Part shown: positions 32,418 to 43,785 of the stretch, piece after piece
How the letters are laid out: each line of letters starts with the position of its first letter
How positions within the stretch are numbered: position 1 is the first letter of the stretch
DNA from: Paralithodes platypus
Lineage: Eukaryota; Arthropoda; Malacostraca; Decapoda; Lithodidae
Assembly (NCBI GenBank): GCA_032716605.1
Contig: CM064572.1
Location: forward strand, 42,917,897-42,981,896
Direction of reading: 5' to 3'
DNA: 64,000 nt
Made by a program: the position numbers and the translations under genes
The notes under the pieces: generated by a model
Databases searched by the model: none
Seen by the model: the letters and a program-made list of their open reading frames with translations, nothing else
What the model was told of the DNA's origin: nothing

Positions 32418-32760
32418 TTAAGGGAGCCCACCTCGCTTTTTTTCTCTTTCTCTCCCTCTCTCTTTGGCTTGTATCCATTCGGCCCCATTTACCCTACTGT
32501 TTTAAGACGTTTACCCCCATCCAGGTGTCAATATTTTCCTGACGAGCGGCAGCGAGCCAGCATATATACTTTTTTGTTTTGACACCAAGCTAAATTTGTA
32601 ATTTTTTCGATAGAAAAATTTCTCCGGCGAAGCCGGATTTCTCCATAAAATGCTGGCTCGCTATCGCTCGTCAGGAATAAATCGACACCTGGATGGGGAT
32701 AAACGTCTTATAACAGCTGGCTGAATGGGGCCGAATGGATACAAACCAGGTAAAGCGAGA
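32418..32760. mobile_element. Fold-back MITE related to MITE-A, copy 1
   Basis: Long inverted arms: TCCTGACGAGCGGCAGCGAG and GGCTTGTATCCATTCGGCCC at the left pair with CTCGCTATCGCTCGTCAGGA and GGGGCCGAATGGATACAAAC at the right. The centre holds CTCCGGCGAAGCCGGAT. The left TTAA is at 32418-32421; the right end is blurred. Confidence 0.75.
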
Positions 32761-32839
32761 ATAGGAGAGGAAGATAAAAAAAGCCGGACAATTTAAATGT
32801 TTGTGTTTTATTTCTTAATATTTTGTTTTTGTTTTGTTT

Positions 32840-33130
32840 TTAGTTTCCTCTCTAGACCTCTCTAAACTTAACCATAAGAATGCCCCTAACCTAGATAAAT
32901 GTGTGCATCTTTCGGTAGATAAATGCCTCTGTCGACTTTTTGTGGCATTTCGGTGTCAATTTTTTCTTGGCGGGCGATAGCGAGCCTGTAACTGGCCTTC
33001 GGCCGCGACATTTTTCTTCCAAATAGTTTTACAAAATTATGTAGAAGGGGATTTTGGGGTTAGGTTTTAAGCTTGATGTAGGTCTAGAGCGGAAACTGAA
33101 AAATAATAAATAAATAAATAAATCTACGAA
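32840..33130 (+). mobile_element. MITE-A copy 8, rearranged
   Basis: The left part (TTTTAGTTTCCTCTCTAGAC) is an inverted piece of the MITE-A 3' end, followed by a forward body (GGCGGGCGATAGCGAGCCTG, CTGGCCTTCGGCCGCGAC, GTCTAGAGCGGAAACTGAA). Confidence 0.7.
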
Positions 33131-33227
33131 TAACTATACCCTTCCCCCTTATACCCTTAATACATGAGTACCTGTCAATAACTATACCCTTCCCCCTTAT
33201 ACCCTTAATACATGAGTACCTGTCAAT
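33131..33227. repeat. 48-bp tandem duplication
   Basis: A unit starting AACTATACCCTTCCCCCTTA and ending GAGTACCTGTCAAT occurs twice in a row, at 33132 and 33180. It includes the MITE-A right-end sequence. Confidence 0.9.
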
Positions 33228-33606
33228 GTCAAATATATTAATGTACCTAACAGAATAAACAAATATTATATATATACATATATAGATACAGAGATTGAAT
33301 ACATAATACAAAAATAAATTTGATGTATTATAATGTAAACCTTGCTAAATAAACAAACCAAAACAGGAACGGCAGCATATAAAGACAACATAACTGATCA
33401 AAATCACTATGTGGAAAAAAAGCTTATGTACTATCATTGTACTATAGTATTGTATTATTATTTAATTGTGCTCCATACTGTTTTATAAATCTGAGCTAAA
33501 TAAATATAATTATTATTATTATTATTAGTAGTAGTATTATTAGTATTATTAGTATTATTACAGACCAACAAACTAACCTCACTCCCCATCTCTGTCACCC
33601 TCACAG

Positions 33607-33691
33607 GATGCGCAGGTGTCTGACACGGGGAATTACACCTGCAAGCCGTCCAACACTGCGGCCACCGCGATAAGGGTTCATGTGCTCAATG
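33607..33691 (+). CDS. dpr: dpr-family Ig domain 2, exon C (closing half)
   Basis: The acceptor is CCCTCACAG and the donor is AATG|GTAAGA. In phase 0 the 85-bp exon encodes DAQVSDTGNYTCKPSNTAAT, then AIRVHVLNG. It contains the D-x-G-x-Y-x-C motif with the second disulfide Cys, the PSN segment and the HVLNG end that closes dpr Ig2. It exits in phase 1. With exons A and B it completes one Ig domain. The following C-terminal exons, normally variable and ending in an anchor signal, could not be found downstream. Ig1 was not found upstream either, so both probably lie outside the window. Confidence 0.9.
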
Positions 33692-33699
33692 GTAAGATG

Positions 33700-33747
33700 A
33701 TAGATATATATATATATAATATATATAATATATATATATTATATATA

Positions 33748-33806
<59 letters not shown>
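33700..33806. repeat. (AT)n microsatellite after dpr exon C
   Basis: ATAT and ATATATAATATA units beginning about 10 bp after the exon C donor. Confidence 0.9.
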
Positions 33807-33809
<3 letters not shown>

Positions 33810-33985
33810 AATTTAAATATCTATTTATATAAATAAATAGATAAATAGAGAGATATATAGATAGAGAGATAGAGAGAGGGACATACACTGTGCCGACAAA
33901 CGCCGGGTTTTTAATTGTTTAATCCTAACTATCTCAAGACAATGTTATTGAATATAGAAAGGACTTGTTACAACATTGGAGTTAA

Positions 33986-34210
33986 TTGACCACTTGCGAG
34001 TTTCTTTCTATAAGGAAGTTGGAGCTGTAGACATCGATATTTAGCAGAATTACCTGTTAAAATACGTTTGTAGTACATTTATAAATACATAAACCCAATT
34101 CAACATACTCTTTAGCCATCCGAAACCTACATACTGATTGTTTTTCAATTTAATATCGATGTCTACAGCTCCAACTTCCTTATAGAATGAAACTCACAAG
34201 TAGTCAATTG
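33986..34210 (-). mobile_element. MITE-F copy 2
   Basis: Inverted ends CCACTTGCGAGTTTCTTTCT and GAATGAAACTCACAAGTAGT. The interior is the reverse complement of 30060-30140 (ACATTTATAAATACATAAAC). Confidence 0.8.
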
Positions 34211-34295
34211 AGCAGTTCTTTAACCCTTTCATTCCTAGAGGTCCTTCTTAATTTAATATAAATCATATCGCAATAGCATTAACCCTTTATATACA

Positions 34296-34518
34296 TTAAC
34301 CCTTTATATACTGGTGACATCCTTTTCAATATATTCTGGCAACTATTTGGCGATTGTAGTCAGCTTAGGAAGGATGACTGTCTACCCGTTGAAAGGTTAC
34401 AGACTATCGCAATTAAACGTTTGAGCTACCATATAATATCTTTCTTAAGCTCCACAAAATCGTCTATATGTAGCTGAAATCAAATAAAAAAAGACGTCAC
34501 TGGTATTGAGTAAGTTAA
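34296..34518 (+). mobile_element. MITE-E copy 3
   Basis: TTAA-bounded, with CAGCTTAGGAAGGATGACTG and AAAGACGTCACTGGTATTGA. Its right TTAA is shared with the next copy. Confidence 0.75.
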
Positions 34519-34731
34519 CCCCTTCTGTACCGGCGACGTCTTTTTTGTATTTGATTACAGCTACATTTAGACGTTTTTAAGAGGCTTAGGAAGGATATAT
34601 GGTAGCTAAAAGGATTGATTGAAATAGTATGTAGGCTATTCAATGGTAGTCGTCCATCCTATGCTGAGTAAAGTCGACTAATAGTTGCCACATTATCATG
34701 AAAAATACGTCACCGGTACTGAACGGGTTAA
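34515..34731 (+). mobile_element. MITE-E copy 4
   Basis: TTAA-bounded, 217 bp: TTAACCCCTTCTGTACCGGC at the left, ACGTCACCGGTACTGAACGG at the right. Directly abuts copy 3. Confidence 0.85.
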
Positions 34732-34788
34732 TAATGTAAGGACACAATCACCATCAGACAGAAAAGGTCACCCCAAATATGTTCACAT

Positions 34789-35178
34789 AATTAGGAACGG
34801 CCTTTACCTTCATATTAAGGAGGGATGGTTGGTTTATAATTAGGAACGGCCTTTACCTTCATATTAAGGAGGGATGGTTGGTTTATAATTAGGAACGGCC
34901 TTTACCTTCATATTAAGGAGGGATGGTTGGTTTATAATTAGGAACGGCCTTTACCTTCATATTAAGGAGGGATGGTTGGTTTATAATTAGGAACGGCCTT
35001 TACCTTCATATTAAGGAGGGATGGTTGGTTTATAATTAGGAACGGTCTTTACCTTCATATTAAGGAGGGATGGTTGGTTTATAATTAGGAACGGCCTTTA
35101 CCTTCATATTACGGAGGGATGGTTGGTTTATAATTAGGAACGGCCTTTACCTTCATATTACGGAGGGATGGTTGGTTT
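34789..35178. repeat. 49-bp minisatellite, about eight units
   Basis: The unit AATTAGGAACGGCCTTTACC ... TTAAGGAGGGATGGTTGGTT repeats with a 49-bp period and near identity (one T and two C variants). The unit includes the left end of MITE-A (TTAAGGAGGGATGGTTGG), and the last unit runs into MITE-A copy 9. Confidence 0.95.
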
Positions 35179-35515
35179 ATCTGAACCCCATTTTCCCTCA
35201 TGTGTAGCACCATTAGTTTTCAAATAATAAGACGTTCGACCCATTTAAGACCTTTAACCCAACTTCTTTGTCAATATTAAGATATTTCGTGTCATCTAGT
35301 GTCGATTTGATCTTCCTGGCGAGTGATAGCGAGCCTGTAAAAGAATCGTAACCGGTCTCCGGTCGGGACATTTTTCTATCGGAAAATTTACCAATTAATC
35401 TTGAATGGGGGTCTTGGGGGGTTTTCTTGAGCTTGCTGGAGGTCTAGGGAGCAAACTAAAATAACAATAACAAGATAAATAAATAAGCAAATAAATAGGC
35501 CCCCCCCCCCCCCTT
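35154..35515 (+). mobile_element. MITE-A copy 9
   Basis: The left end (TTACGGAGGGATGGTTGG) is the last minisatellite unit. The body contains TGGCGAGTGATAGCGAGCCT, AACCGGTCTCCGGTCGGG and GGTCTAGGGAGCAAACTAA; the right end is a C15 run and TTAA. Confidence 0.85.
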
Positions 35516-35774
35516 AAACACACTAAACAAGTAACAACAATGTGCAAACTGCTGGACGACTTAAGCCGGAAATTAAATAGGAAAACTTAGCCAGCCCGTG
35601 CGTAATTTGCATATGTGTTGTATATTGCGCACACAGACACACTTCCTACATATACAGTTCTCGTTTCTCGTTTCACACCCACCCACCCAGCCAAACACAC
35701 ACATACCTTATATAAATAAGATTGTATTGTCTCCGTCGATTTAAAACACACATCCTTTATAATATGGATTTCCT

Positions 35775-35831
35775 TTAAGGGGGTAGTGCTGGTTTTGTGG
35801 TCTATGTACTTATATATTTATATATATATAG

Positions 35832-35895
<64 letters not shown>

Positions 35896-35896
35896 G

Positions 35897-35949
<53 letters not shown>

Positions 35950-36304
35950 CCTATATATATATTATATATATATATATTACTTTTTTTTTTTTTTTAGTTT
36001 CCTCGCTCGACATCCATAAAACTTAAAACCACACACCCTAGACCCTTTCAGGATATATTTGTAAATTTTTTGGTAGAAAAATGTACCGGACGAAGGCTGA
36101 TTCCCTCTGAATTTACAGGCTCACTTTCGCTCGGCAAGAAAAAACGACACCCTATATAACAAAAGATCTATATATTGACAAAAGAATGTGGAAAAAGGTC
36201 TCAACACTGTCAAATTAATGGAACGAACGTCTTAAGATCTCAAAATTAATATGGTAAACATGAGGGAGAAGGGTGTCCAGAAAAAGCGACTACCTCCCTC
36301 TTAA
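35775..36304 (-). mobile_element. MITE-A copy 10 with (AT)n expansion
   Basis: TTAA-bounded (35775-35778, 36301-36304). Minus-strand family core (TTTCCTCGCTCGACATCC, GGCTCACTTTCGCTCGGC). An (AT)n expansion at 35810-35975 lengthens it to 530 bp. Confidence 0.85.
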
Positions 36305-36461
36305 ATCTACCACATCCATTCCATTGAGTACAAACCGAAGCTACTGAATTACTGGATACAAATTTGTTGTCATTCCATTCGTCACCCAGAGTACGAAACA
36401 TATATTTTGGGGGTTAATCAAGTCCGAGAGTGATAATCGAAAACTATAACCCTACTACTGC

Positions 36462-36661
<200 letters not shown>

Positions 36662-36682
36662 CCCAACGACTGATATGCTGTA

Positions 36683-37402
36683 GTGGTACCTGCTTCAGTA
36701 CATGCACCACGTCAGGAAAAAAATGACTCCGCTCCATCTCAGGACAACTTCTGCGTCGTGAGAAACAACGTTCGCCCCATCACAAGGAGGATCATCACCG
36801 AAACCATGTGCCAGAACCGTTACCAGATTCTTGCGGACTTAGACGACGAAGATGAAATAGAAGAAATTCGGCTCGTAGGAGATTCCATGGTTCGTGGACA
36901 ACTTATGGAGTTCTGCGCCAGGGCACCCAGGACCAGGAAGCGCATTTGTATCCCGGGTGACGGTGTGGATGACGTTGCAGCTGCAGTCGACGAAGTTTCA
37001 AAGTTAGCCCCCTCACGCACAATGTACGTCATTCATGTCGGATCTAATGACGTGCAGCGGACCAGATCGGAGAACCTCATGCTGAAGTACCGGAAGCTGA
37101 TTCAGAAGTATAAGGAAAAGTCAGGCAGAGTCATCATATCAGGGATTGTCCCCAGGATCGGTGTGGAGAGCCGATTCTTCAATATAGCCACTAGCGTAAA
37201 TCGTCGTCTGGCTAACCTCTGAAGGGAAGAAAACATTGGATTCATCAATACCTGGAATGACTTCTACCGTGAAGATCATCTGTTTGTAGCAGATGGAGTC
37301 CATCTGAACCAGGTGGGAGCAGCAAGATTTAGCCGCCTACTTCACGACGCAGTAAAGGATTTTCGGAGAAAAAGCAGAGCCAACCAAGGACCACCAGGGT
37401 AG
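36683..37402 (+). pseudogene. LINE-A ORF1: SGNH/GDSL hydrolase-like protein
   Basis: About 240 codons with one in-frame TGA at 37220-37222. The SGNH blocks are visible: IRLVGDSMVRGQ (nucleophile Ser, about residue 68), a glycine block (CIPGDGVDD), HVGSNDVQR (block III Asn), and after the stop DGVHLNQVGAARF, holding the Asp-x-x-His pair. All residues of the Ser-Asp-His triad are present. CR1 elements are known to carry an esterase-type ORF1; its exact role in transposition is unclear and may be membrane or RNP association. It follows the CT repeat by about 20 bp, so the true N-terminus may be lost. Confidence 0.8.
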
Positions 37403-37409
37403 AGGTTCG

Positions 37410-37640
37410 AGGCCCGAGGACCAAAAGGGAGAAGGATCGAGGACCATGGACGTCCAGGGCGACGATCGAGGACCGAGAACTACCAGAGACGACGATCGAG
37501 GACAGCGAGAATGGAGGACCACCAGAAACAATGATCGAGGACCGAGGACCACTAGGAACAATGATCGAGGACACCGAGGACTGAGGACAACCAGGGACGA
37601 GGATCGAGGACTGAGGGCAGACAGGTACATAAATGTAGAT
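37410..37640 (+). repeat. GATCGAGGAC minisatellite in the LINE-A ORF1-ORF2 linker
   Basis: GATCGAGGAC occurs about eight times at irregular 18-45 bp spacing with GAGGACCACCAGG segments. In the plus frame from 37446 it encodes repeated DRGPRTTR-like units. Confidence 0.8.
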
Positions 37641-37649
37641 CCGAGCAGA

Positions 37650-40600
37650 ACCAATAATTTGAATAAAGAGCGTTCCGTGAATTCCAAATTCAAAACTTTG
37701 AATTTTTCTATGCAAACGCTCGTAGCATACGCAATAAATTTTCAGATTCAGAGGAACTAGCGTTTACGGAAAATTACGATGATAATGGCATAACAGAATC
37801 TTGGCTCAATACAGAAGACAGAGACTGTTTAGCAGAGTATTCACTTCCCGGTTATGTAATGTTTGAGAAAAGCCAAATTAATAGAAATGGAGGTGGAGTT
37901 TTATTTTTTATCAAAGTAAGTCTTAACCCGAACCTCTTGTCAAAACCTCAAATTGTGAACGTCGACACATCCTTTGTGCTAATCAAAAATAATAAAGGTA
38001 CAAAAATAATACTTGCGCTAATATACAGACCTCCAGCTCAATCAGTGCAAACTGACCGAGAAATTTATGAGCAAATTGCAGACTTAAGTAACTCGCAAGA
38101 TACCGTAATTTTTGGCGACTTCAATTTACCTGTGACCAAGTGGGGAGATAGTATTACTTCACACTCTGGACAAGACCTGTATGCAAATTTGCAAGAGAGT
38201 TCGCTATATCAATTTGTTAGATCTCCAACCCGTGGAAATAATGTCCTTGACCTTGTACTTTCAACAAAAGAAGAATTGATATAGAATTTGAATGTCGGTG
38301 ATGAATTCAGTAACAGCAACCATCGTACGATAACTTTCAGTTTAAAGTTTACTAATACCGAACTAAATAGCAGCATCGAGAAAGTCCCAAATTTCAATAA
38401 AGCAAACTATCCTAAACTTAGAGCGATGTTTAAAGAAACTTGGAGCTTTTTAATTAACCATAAGGACATAAATACATCTTGGGAAACATTCGCCAACACT
38501 TAACTAAAAGCAGTGCAAGACTGCATACCATCGAAAATACGGCGTACAGGCCATAATGATAAGCCCAAATGGTGGAATAAAGATATTTCAAACTGTCTGC
38601 TTGCTAAAAAGTTTGCTAATGATAGATTAAAATCCTCACAAAATGACGAAGAACGGGAGAAATTTGTAAAACTACGACGCAAAGCCAAAAGGTTAATTAA
38701 GCAAAGTAAAAAGACCCTGGAGTTACATTTTGCGAATCAAAGTAAAAGAAACCCAATATAATTCTATAGTTATATAACAAAGAAGAGAGTAGTTACTTCA
38801 ACTGTAGGTCCGTTAGTCGATGAAAATGGAGAATATAGCCTACCAAAGACGAAGTACAAATGAGTAATGCCCTCAATACCTTCTTTGCATCAGTTTTTAC
38901 AACAGAAGACCTCATTGATATCCCTACAGCATCGCCGATTCAGATACATGATTCTGATGTTCTAAGCAATATCCCCATTACAGAGAAAGAAGTATTGAAA
39001 TGTTTAGATAAACTCAAGGTAAATAAAACGCCTGGACCTGATACAATCTCACCTAGAGTTCTAAAGGAAGCTAAGGATGAGCTCTCCAAATCACTGACAT
39101 TGCTATTCAATAAATCCTTGCAGTCTGGAGTATGCCTGATCAGTGGAAGCTAGCTAACGTAACACCGATTTTTTAAAAAGGCAGTAAATCCCTACCCAGT
39201 AACTATCGTCCAATTAGCTTAACCTCAGTGGTATGTAAAATGCTAGAAACGCTCATCAGAGACAGACTCGTCAATCACTTAGAGGAAAATAACATACTTA
39301 ACACCTTACGAGCGGCCTATGCGGTTTATTTATATGTACCGCCCAGCGGGGTGTTTTTAGCCAAAATAGGGCTGTTTACGTGATCATTTTCATGCTTAAA
39401 TAAGACCCAGAACGTAAAACAAGTACCTATCCCTGAAAGGGCATAAACAGAGCTTTCGAATGACACCATAACGATCCTTTTATGATGGCTAGTTTTCTTG
39501 CAATAACCGTGCAACGCGAGTGCAAAAAGCATGTAATTAGCCACTTTCCCGATACAATTCCTTATATAGCGAGTGAGAGAGGGAGGAGGGAGCTGGGATT
39601 CGTGTCAGTATGTTCGCCGCGGTGGTCTGGAGCAGTCATACGCTCGCTACTCTCCTGCCACCACTTGTCTCTCTCTCTCAGCAACATTACGTGCTGAAAT
39701 TGCCACTCGACCTATGTCGAGCGCCGCCACATAGTCCAGCTTTATTAAATACGACTTATGTGGTGAGCCGCTAATTAAGGGTTAAAGATACTGAACACGG
39801 CTTTCGTAGCAAACATTCCTGTTTACCAAATATCTTAAGACTTCTTCCACGATATTCTCAACCTCTATGATGAGAGTAAAGCTGTAGATATTATGTACCT
39901 TTATTTTCAAAAGGCCTTTAACAAAGTTCCCCACAAACATTTACTGCTAAAACTAAAAGCGCATGGAATACAAGACAGTGTGTTGAAATGGATAGAAAAT
40001 TGGCTCCGCGACAGAAAGCAAAGAGTAGTCATTAACGGTAAGGCATCTAAATGGACCAATGTAAGTAGCGGGGTACCCCAGGGATCGGTACTTGGACCAA
40101 TTCTCTTTCTAATTTACATCAACGACATAGGTGAGGGTCTCACCTGTACAATCTCAAAATTTGCTGACGATACAAAAATTGCAAATAGCGTACTCTCAAA
40201 AGAACAAGTTGGCGATATGCAACACAATCTAGATAAGTTGTCATGTTGGGCCTAAATTTGGCAAATGAGTTTCAATGCGGATAAATGTAAAGTACTACAT
40301 ATCGGATACCAAAATGAGAAAGCAAACTATTCGATGAATGGCACTCAGCTTAAGAATGTAAACAGAGAAACCGATCTGGGAGAAACAATGTCGAGTGACC
40401 TAAAACCGAGTCAACAATGTTCAGAAGTTATTAAGAAAGCAAACAAAATATATGGCTTTATAGGCAGGTCATTTGAGCATAAATCCAAAGAAGTTATCCT
40501 AACCCTTTACAATTCCTTAGTCCGCCCTCTTCTGGAATACTGCATTCAATCCTGGTGCCCTTATTACCAAAAAGATATAGACAGCTAGAAGGAGTTCAAC

Positions 40601-40986
40601 GTAGAGTTACCAAAATGATACCTAGCCTAAAGAACAAACCATACGAGGAACGTCTTAGAGAATTAAATCTATTTCCTTTAACCCAGCGCAGATTAAGAGG
40701 CGACTTAATTCAAGTGTTCAAAATCATCAAAGGCACCGACAATATGAACTGTAGTAAGTACTTCACTATCGACCAATCTAATTACACGTGGGGAAACGGT
40801 TGCAAAATTATCGGTAAATCTTTGAACTTGCACGAATCTAAGAATTTCTTCTTCAATCGAGTTGTAAACTTGTGGAATGGGCTTCCCCGAGATGTTATAG
40901 ACTGCAGCACCGTTGATTCATTTAAACTCTGCATAGACAAATATCTCACGTCAAACCCGCGACTGACTGCGTTTGAAAATGAATAA
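37650..40986 (+). pseudogene. LINE-A ORF2: AP endonuclease and reverse transcriptase, broken
   Basis: The endonuclease part shows an ARSIRNKF-like start (about 37715), ESWL (about 37797), GGVLFF, LALIYRPPAQ, IFGDFNLP and NVLDLVL. The RT part shows NKTPGPDTISPRVLKE (39019), NYRPISLTSVVCKMLE (about 39200), then MITE-H, YFQKAFNKVPHK (39900), SSGVPQGSVLGP (40063), SKFADDTKI (40156) and the C-terminal segment to 40985. Lesions include stops at about 38282, 38503, 38759 and 40253 and frameshifts near 39150 and 40585. The enzyme would nick and copy RNA at the target. This copy is dead but retains all motifs. Confidence 0.88.
39298..39785. mobile_element. MITE-H, piggyBac-like non-autonomous element inside LINE-A
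   Basis: The insertion lies exactly between TTAA duplicates (39298-39301, 39782-39785), shown by the uninterrupted LINE-A copy 2 at 24270-24285. The ends CACCTTACGAGCGGCC and (inverted) CCCTTAATTAGCGGCT are related. It has no coding capacity. Confidence 0.9.
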
Positions 40987-41389
40987 CTTTATTTTATTCC
41001 CCCCCCCCCCTCAGTTACTAACCCATCTGTCCCCTACTAACTTCCTAATCCTGCCACGGACATTAGTTCCAGGGCAGTAGTTCCCTTTCCAATGTTCCCT
41101 TACCCACTCTAAACCACTGTTTGGACACTTGATCCTCAGTGTTTTGGAGGACAAGCAGCCTAGAACTGTTGTTGCTTGATTTCCTTTGTACTCCCTCTGT
41201 ACTCCTTTGTACTCTCTCTCTCTCTCTCTCACACAAATCTGTTAGGCTAGGAGGTGACGGCATAACGACCAAAAATCCCAAGGCTCTGTTTGGGCTGAGC
41301 CAGGGAGCGAGACACACGGTAAGCTAGACATACGAGATGCCGCTAATGTCCTTACCCACGCTCCAAAACCACGGCAAATAATGGGGTAA

Positions 41390-41460
41390 AAACATATGGT
41401 TACACTCAATGACATGGGTTCGAACCTTATTATTAATATATTAATATATATATATATACC

Positions 41461-41520
<60 letters not shown>

Positions 41521-41578
41521 CTAAGCTATAGGTCCCATAAGGTTCGAACCCATCTCATTGAGTGTAACCATATGTTTT
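41390..41578. repeat. Palindrome with tRNA-like B-box arms around (AT)n
   Basis: The left arm ACATATGGTTACACTCAATG, then ACATGGGTTCGAACCTTA; the right arm ATAAGGTTCGAACCCATCTC, then ATTGAGTGTAACCATATG. The 100-bp centre is AT repeats (41443-41520). GGTTCGAACCC resembles a Pol III B box in both arms. Confidence 0.9.
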
Positions 41579-41637
41579 TGTTAACTAAAAACCTCCCTTA
41601 AGATGGGGATCAGTCAATGTATCGCTAGCTTAAAAAA

Positions 41638-42623
41638 TAAATTAATAAATAAAATATATATATATAAATTATACAGTCATAGATAACAAGGAGAACTGGA
41701 TTTGACACGAAAATGGCCACTTTGCAGTAAGGGACCCAAAGCTGGAAAATGGACCTTTAACTTCAATCCTCAAAATCTCGGCTCATAACCCACATAAATT
41801 GATGAAACTCACAATGAGGATTTTCTGGGAGCACCCGGTTCTGGCCATAGTAATATTAGCAGTAACACTACCTGCATACTAAAAAAAGCGCTTACATAAT
41901 GCAGAAAGATAAAGTGATCCTACTTAAAGTATGATATATTTATGTGTGCATTTCAAAGTTTTAGGAGTTTTTAGCAATATCTCTATTTTTAAACAATATT
42001 TGAAGACGTCCATCGACGCTATCGCCGACGAGTAGTTTAACCTCGCACCTCACTGTTTTCTGTTGACCCATTTTCTTACGATGTGCAATTTTGGGTTTGT
42101 TTGTCACCCTCCTGCAGTAATATTTAGTTATTTGACGTCTTCTACATCATCTTTAGGAGCAATGGGGGTCTGGGGGCGGCACCCCCCAAGTTAGTTATGG
42201 TTGTCAGGTAAGGTTAGTATCACTATTGTCGTCGGAGGAGGAAGAGGGTGCTTACCTAATCGTAATTAGTGGGGGAGTATGAAGAAGCCTTCTTGTATAG
42301 ACCCACACCTCTAATATTTATTTCAAGTTAAAGCCTCCCAAAATTGGAGGTGGGTTTGTTTACGTTCCGCCGCAAGTGCAGCCTAGCCGAGTCGCATTAT
42401 CAATGGTAGCATTAACCTAACCTGACAACCTAAACTAACCAGAGAGTTGCCGCCACCATACCCCTGCTGCTGTCCGCACATCAGTAGTAGGGATTTTTAA
42501 ATAACATAAGACTAAAAAAAACTAATTTCCAGTAATAATCATTATTATAGAAATATTATAAACCTAAAAAATAACAAATCCAAAAAAATAAAGAAATAAT
42601 TAAAATTGCTGTGGTCTGTTTCC
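41638..42623. other. Unannotated AT-rich sequence
   Basis: No gene or repeat homologue elsewhere in the window. A GGGGGTCTGGGGGCGGCACC segment lies at 42165. Confidence 0.5.
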
Positions 42624-43387
42624 TTAACACTTTGGCTGCGGCCATATTTCCGCCATATTAGGGCTCATTCAGGCACTCCTGAATGATTATGAAAGTGTCT
42701 GAATGAAATTAAATGTACCGGTATTCAGCCAAAAACTAGAAGAAAAATGCTTCAAAATTATATTTTAACTGCTAAAAACTTCCCACGCATCTCTAAATGT
42801 ACTGTTGTTTCCAATCTGTAGACTGGCGTTGAGTAGAGCTCTCTAAGTCAACTGGTTCAGTTGTGATGACGATTTCCGTGGGCATGGAGCGCATTTTGCC
42901 GCGATTTTAGCAATATGACGAACTTTTCAAGACTAAATCTGTTTTAGAAGACCACAAAACAACAGAGCTCCGACGTCTGCTTGCTTTTGGAAGTGCGCGC
43001 GTCGCCTCCGACAGGCTTTGTTTACATACGTCGGACGCGCGGCTTTCAAACCAAGCTTAATAGGCTTTCAAGCTTACGGATTTTAACCCTCTCACGACCA
43101 TATGACGCAGAGGTTGCCAGATTAGCAATACTAAATAGAGTTCTCTCACTCTTATAATTACCTCTCCAAAATTAGTTTTCTGCCCACAGCTAACTCAAAG
43201 ACAACTGCAGAGGTTGAAGTAACTAAACTAAAGGTTTCTAAATACCCTGATGGTAACAAAGGCTTTAAAGTATCCCTAATAGGCTCAAACTTGCGTCAAG
43301 GACGTGAGAGGGTTAAAAAGCTGCCCGGGCTCCTGCTCAGCTGCCGCAGTGTCATTTTAAAATGCTGTCCGGGCGAGAAGGGCTAAA
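42624..43387. mobile_element. Possible MITE-I with MITE-D nested inside
   Basis: The left end TTAACACTTTGGCTGCGGCC resembles MITE-H (TTAACACCTTACGAGCGGCC). The right end is uncertain, near GGGCGAGAAGGGCTAA. MITE-D copy 2 (43083-43316) interrupts it. Confidence 0.4.
43083..43316 (-). mobile_element. MITE-D copy 2
   Basis: TTAA-bounded, ends TTAACCCTCTCACGACC and GACGTGAGAGGGTTAA. The whole is the reverse complement of 28393-28626 with few differences. Confidence 0.9.
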
Positions 43388-43548
43388 AACGATAATTATT
43401 TAGAAATGGCTCGCCGCCTTATTATAAATAATTTATTAGGAACAATGCAGGTCTATGGAATCCTTATACTGTACTCATGTATAATCCACTGTGGAAGAAT
43501 AATTTTGATCATATTTATATAACCCGATATTAGTGGAAAAAAGGGCAA

Positions 43549-43785
43549 GAATGTAGTTACCGGGTGTACCGCCCGTCTTGTTTACACTACGCGGACGCTC
43601 ACCATCATGTTCCCGTCTATTTTGACTGCCTTTGGATACAAAAATACATTACCCTAACCAAACAACCTAACCTAACCTAACCCAGTATTATAGATTTATA
43701 AGTATTTATTTTATTATAAGTATTTATAGATGATTTATGTTGTATGTCGGTAGTGGTACACCCGGTAACTACATCCATCCCGAAA
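43549..43785. mobile_element. MITE-J copy 1 with CCTAA repeats
   Basis: The ends AAGAATGTAGTTACCGGGTG and GGTACACCCGGTAACTACAT are inverted. The interior holds AACAACCTAACCTAACCTAA. The homologue is at 44203-44433. Confidence 0.8.

Noticed and set aside
34789..35178. CRISPR-like array
   Set aside because: It is a tandem repeat with no unique spacers, in a eukaryotic context, and contains a MITE end.
37329..37715. Minus-strand Ser/Val/Leu repeat proteins
   Set aside because: They are shadow frames of the GATCGAGGAC repeat in the LINE-A linker.
43660..43682. Chromosome end
   Set aside because: Only about four CCTAA units occur, inside a MITE that is repeated at 44203, so it is interstitial.
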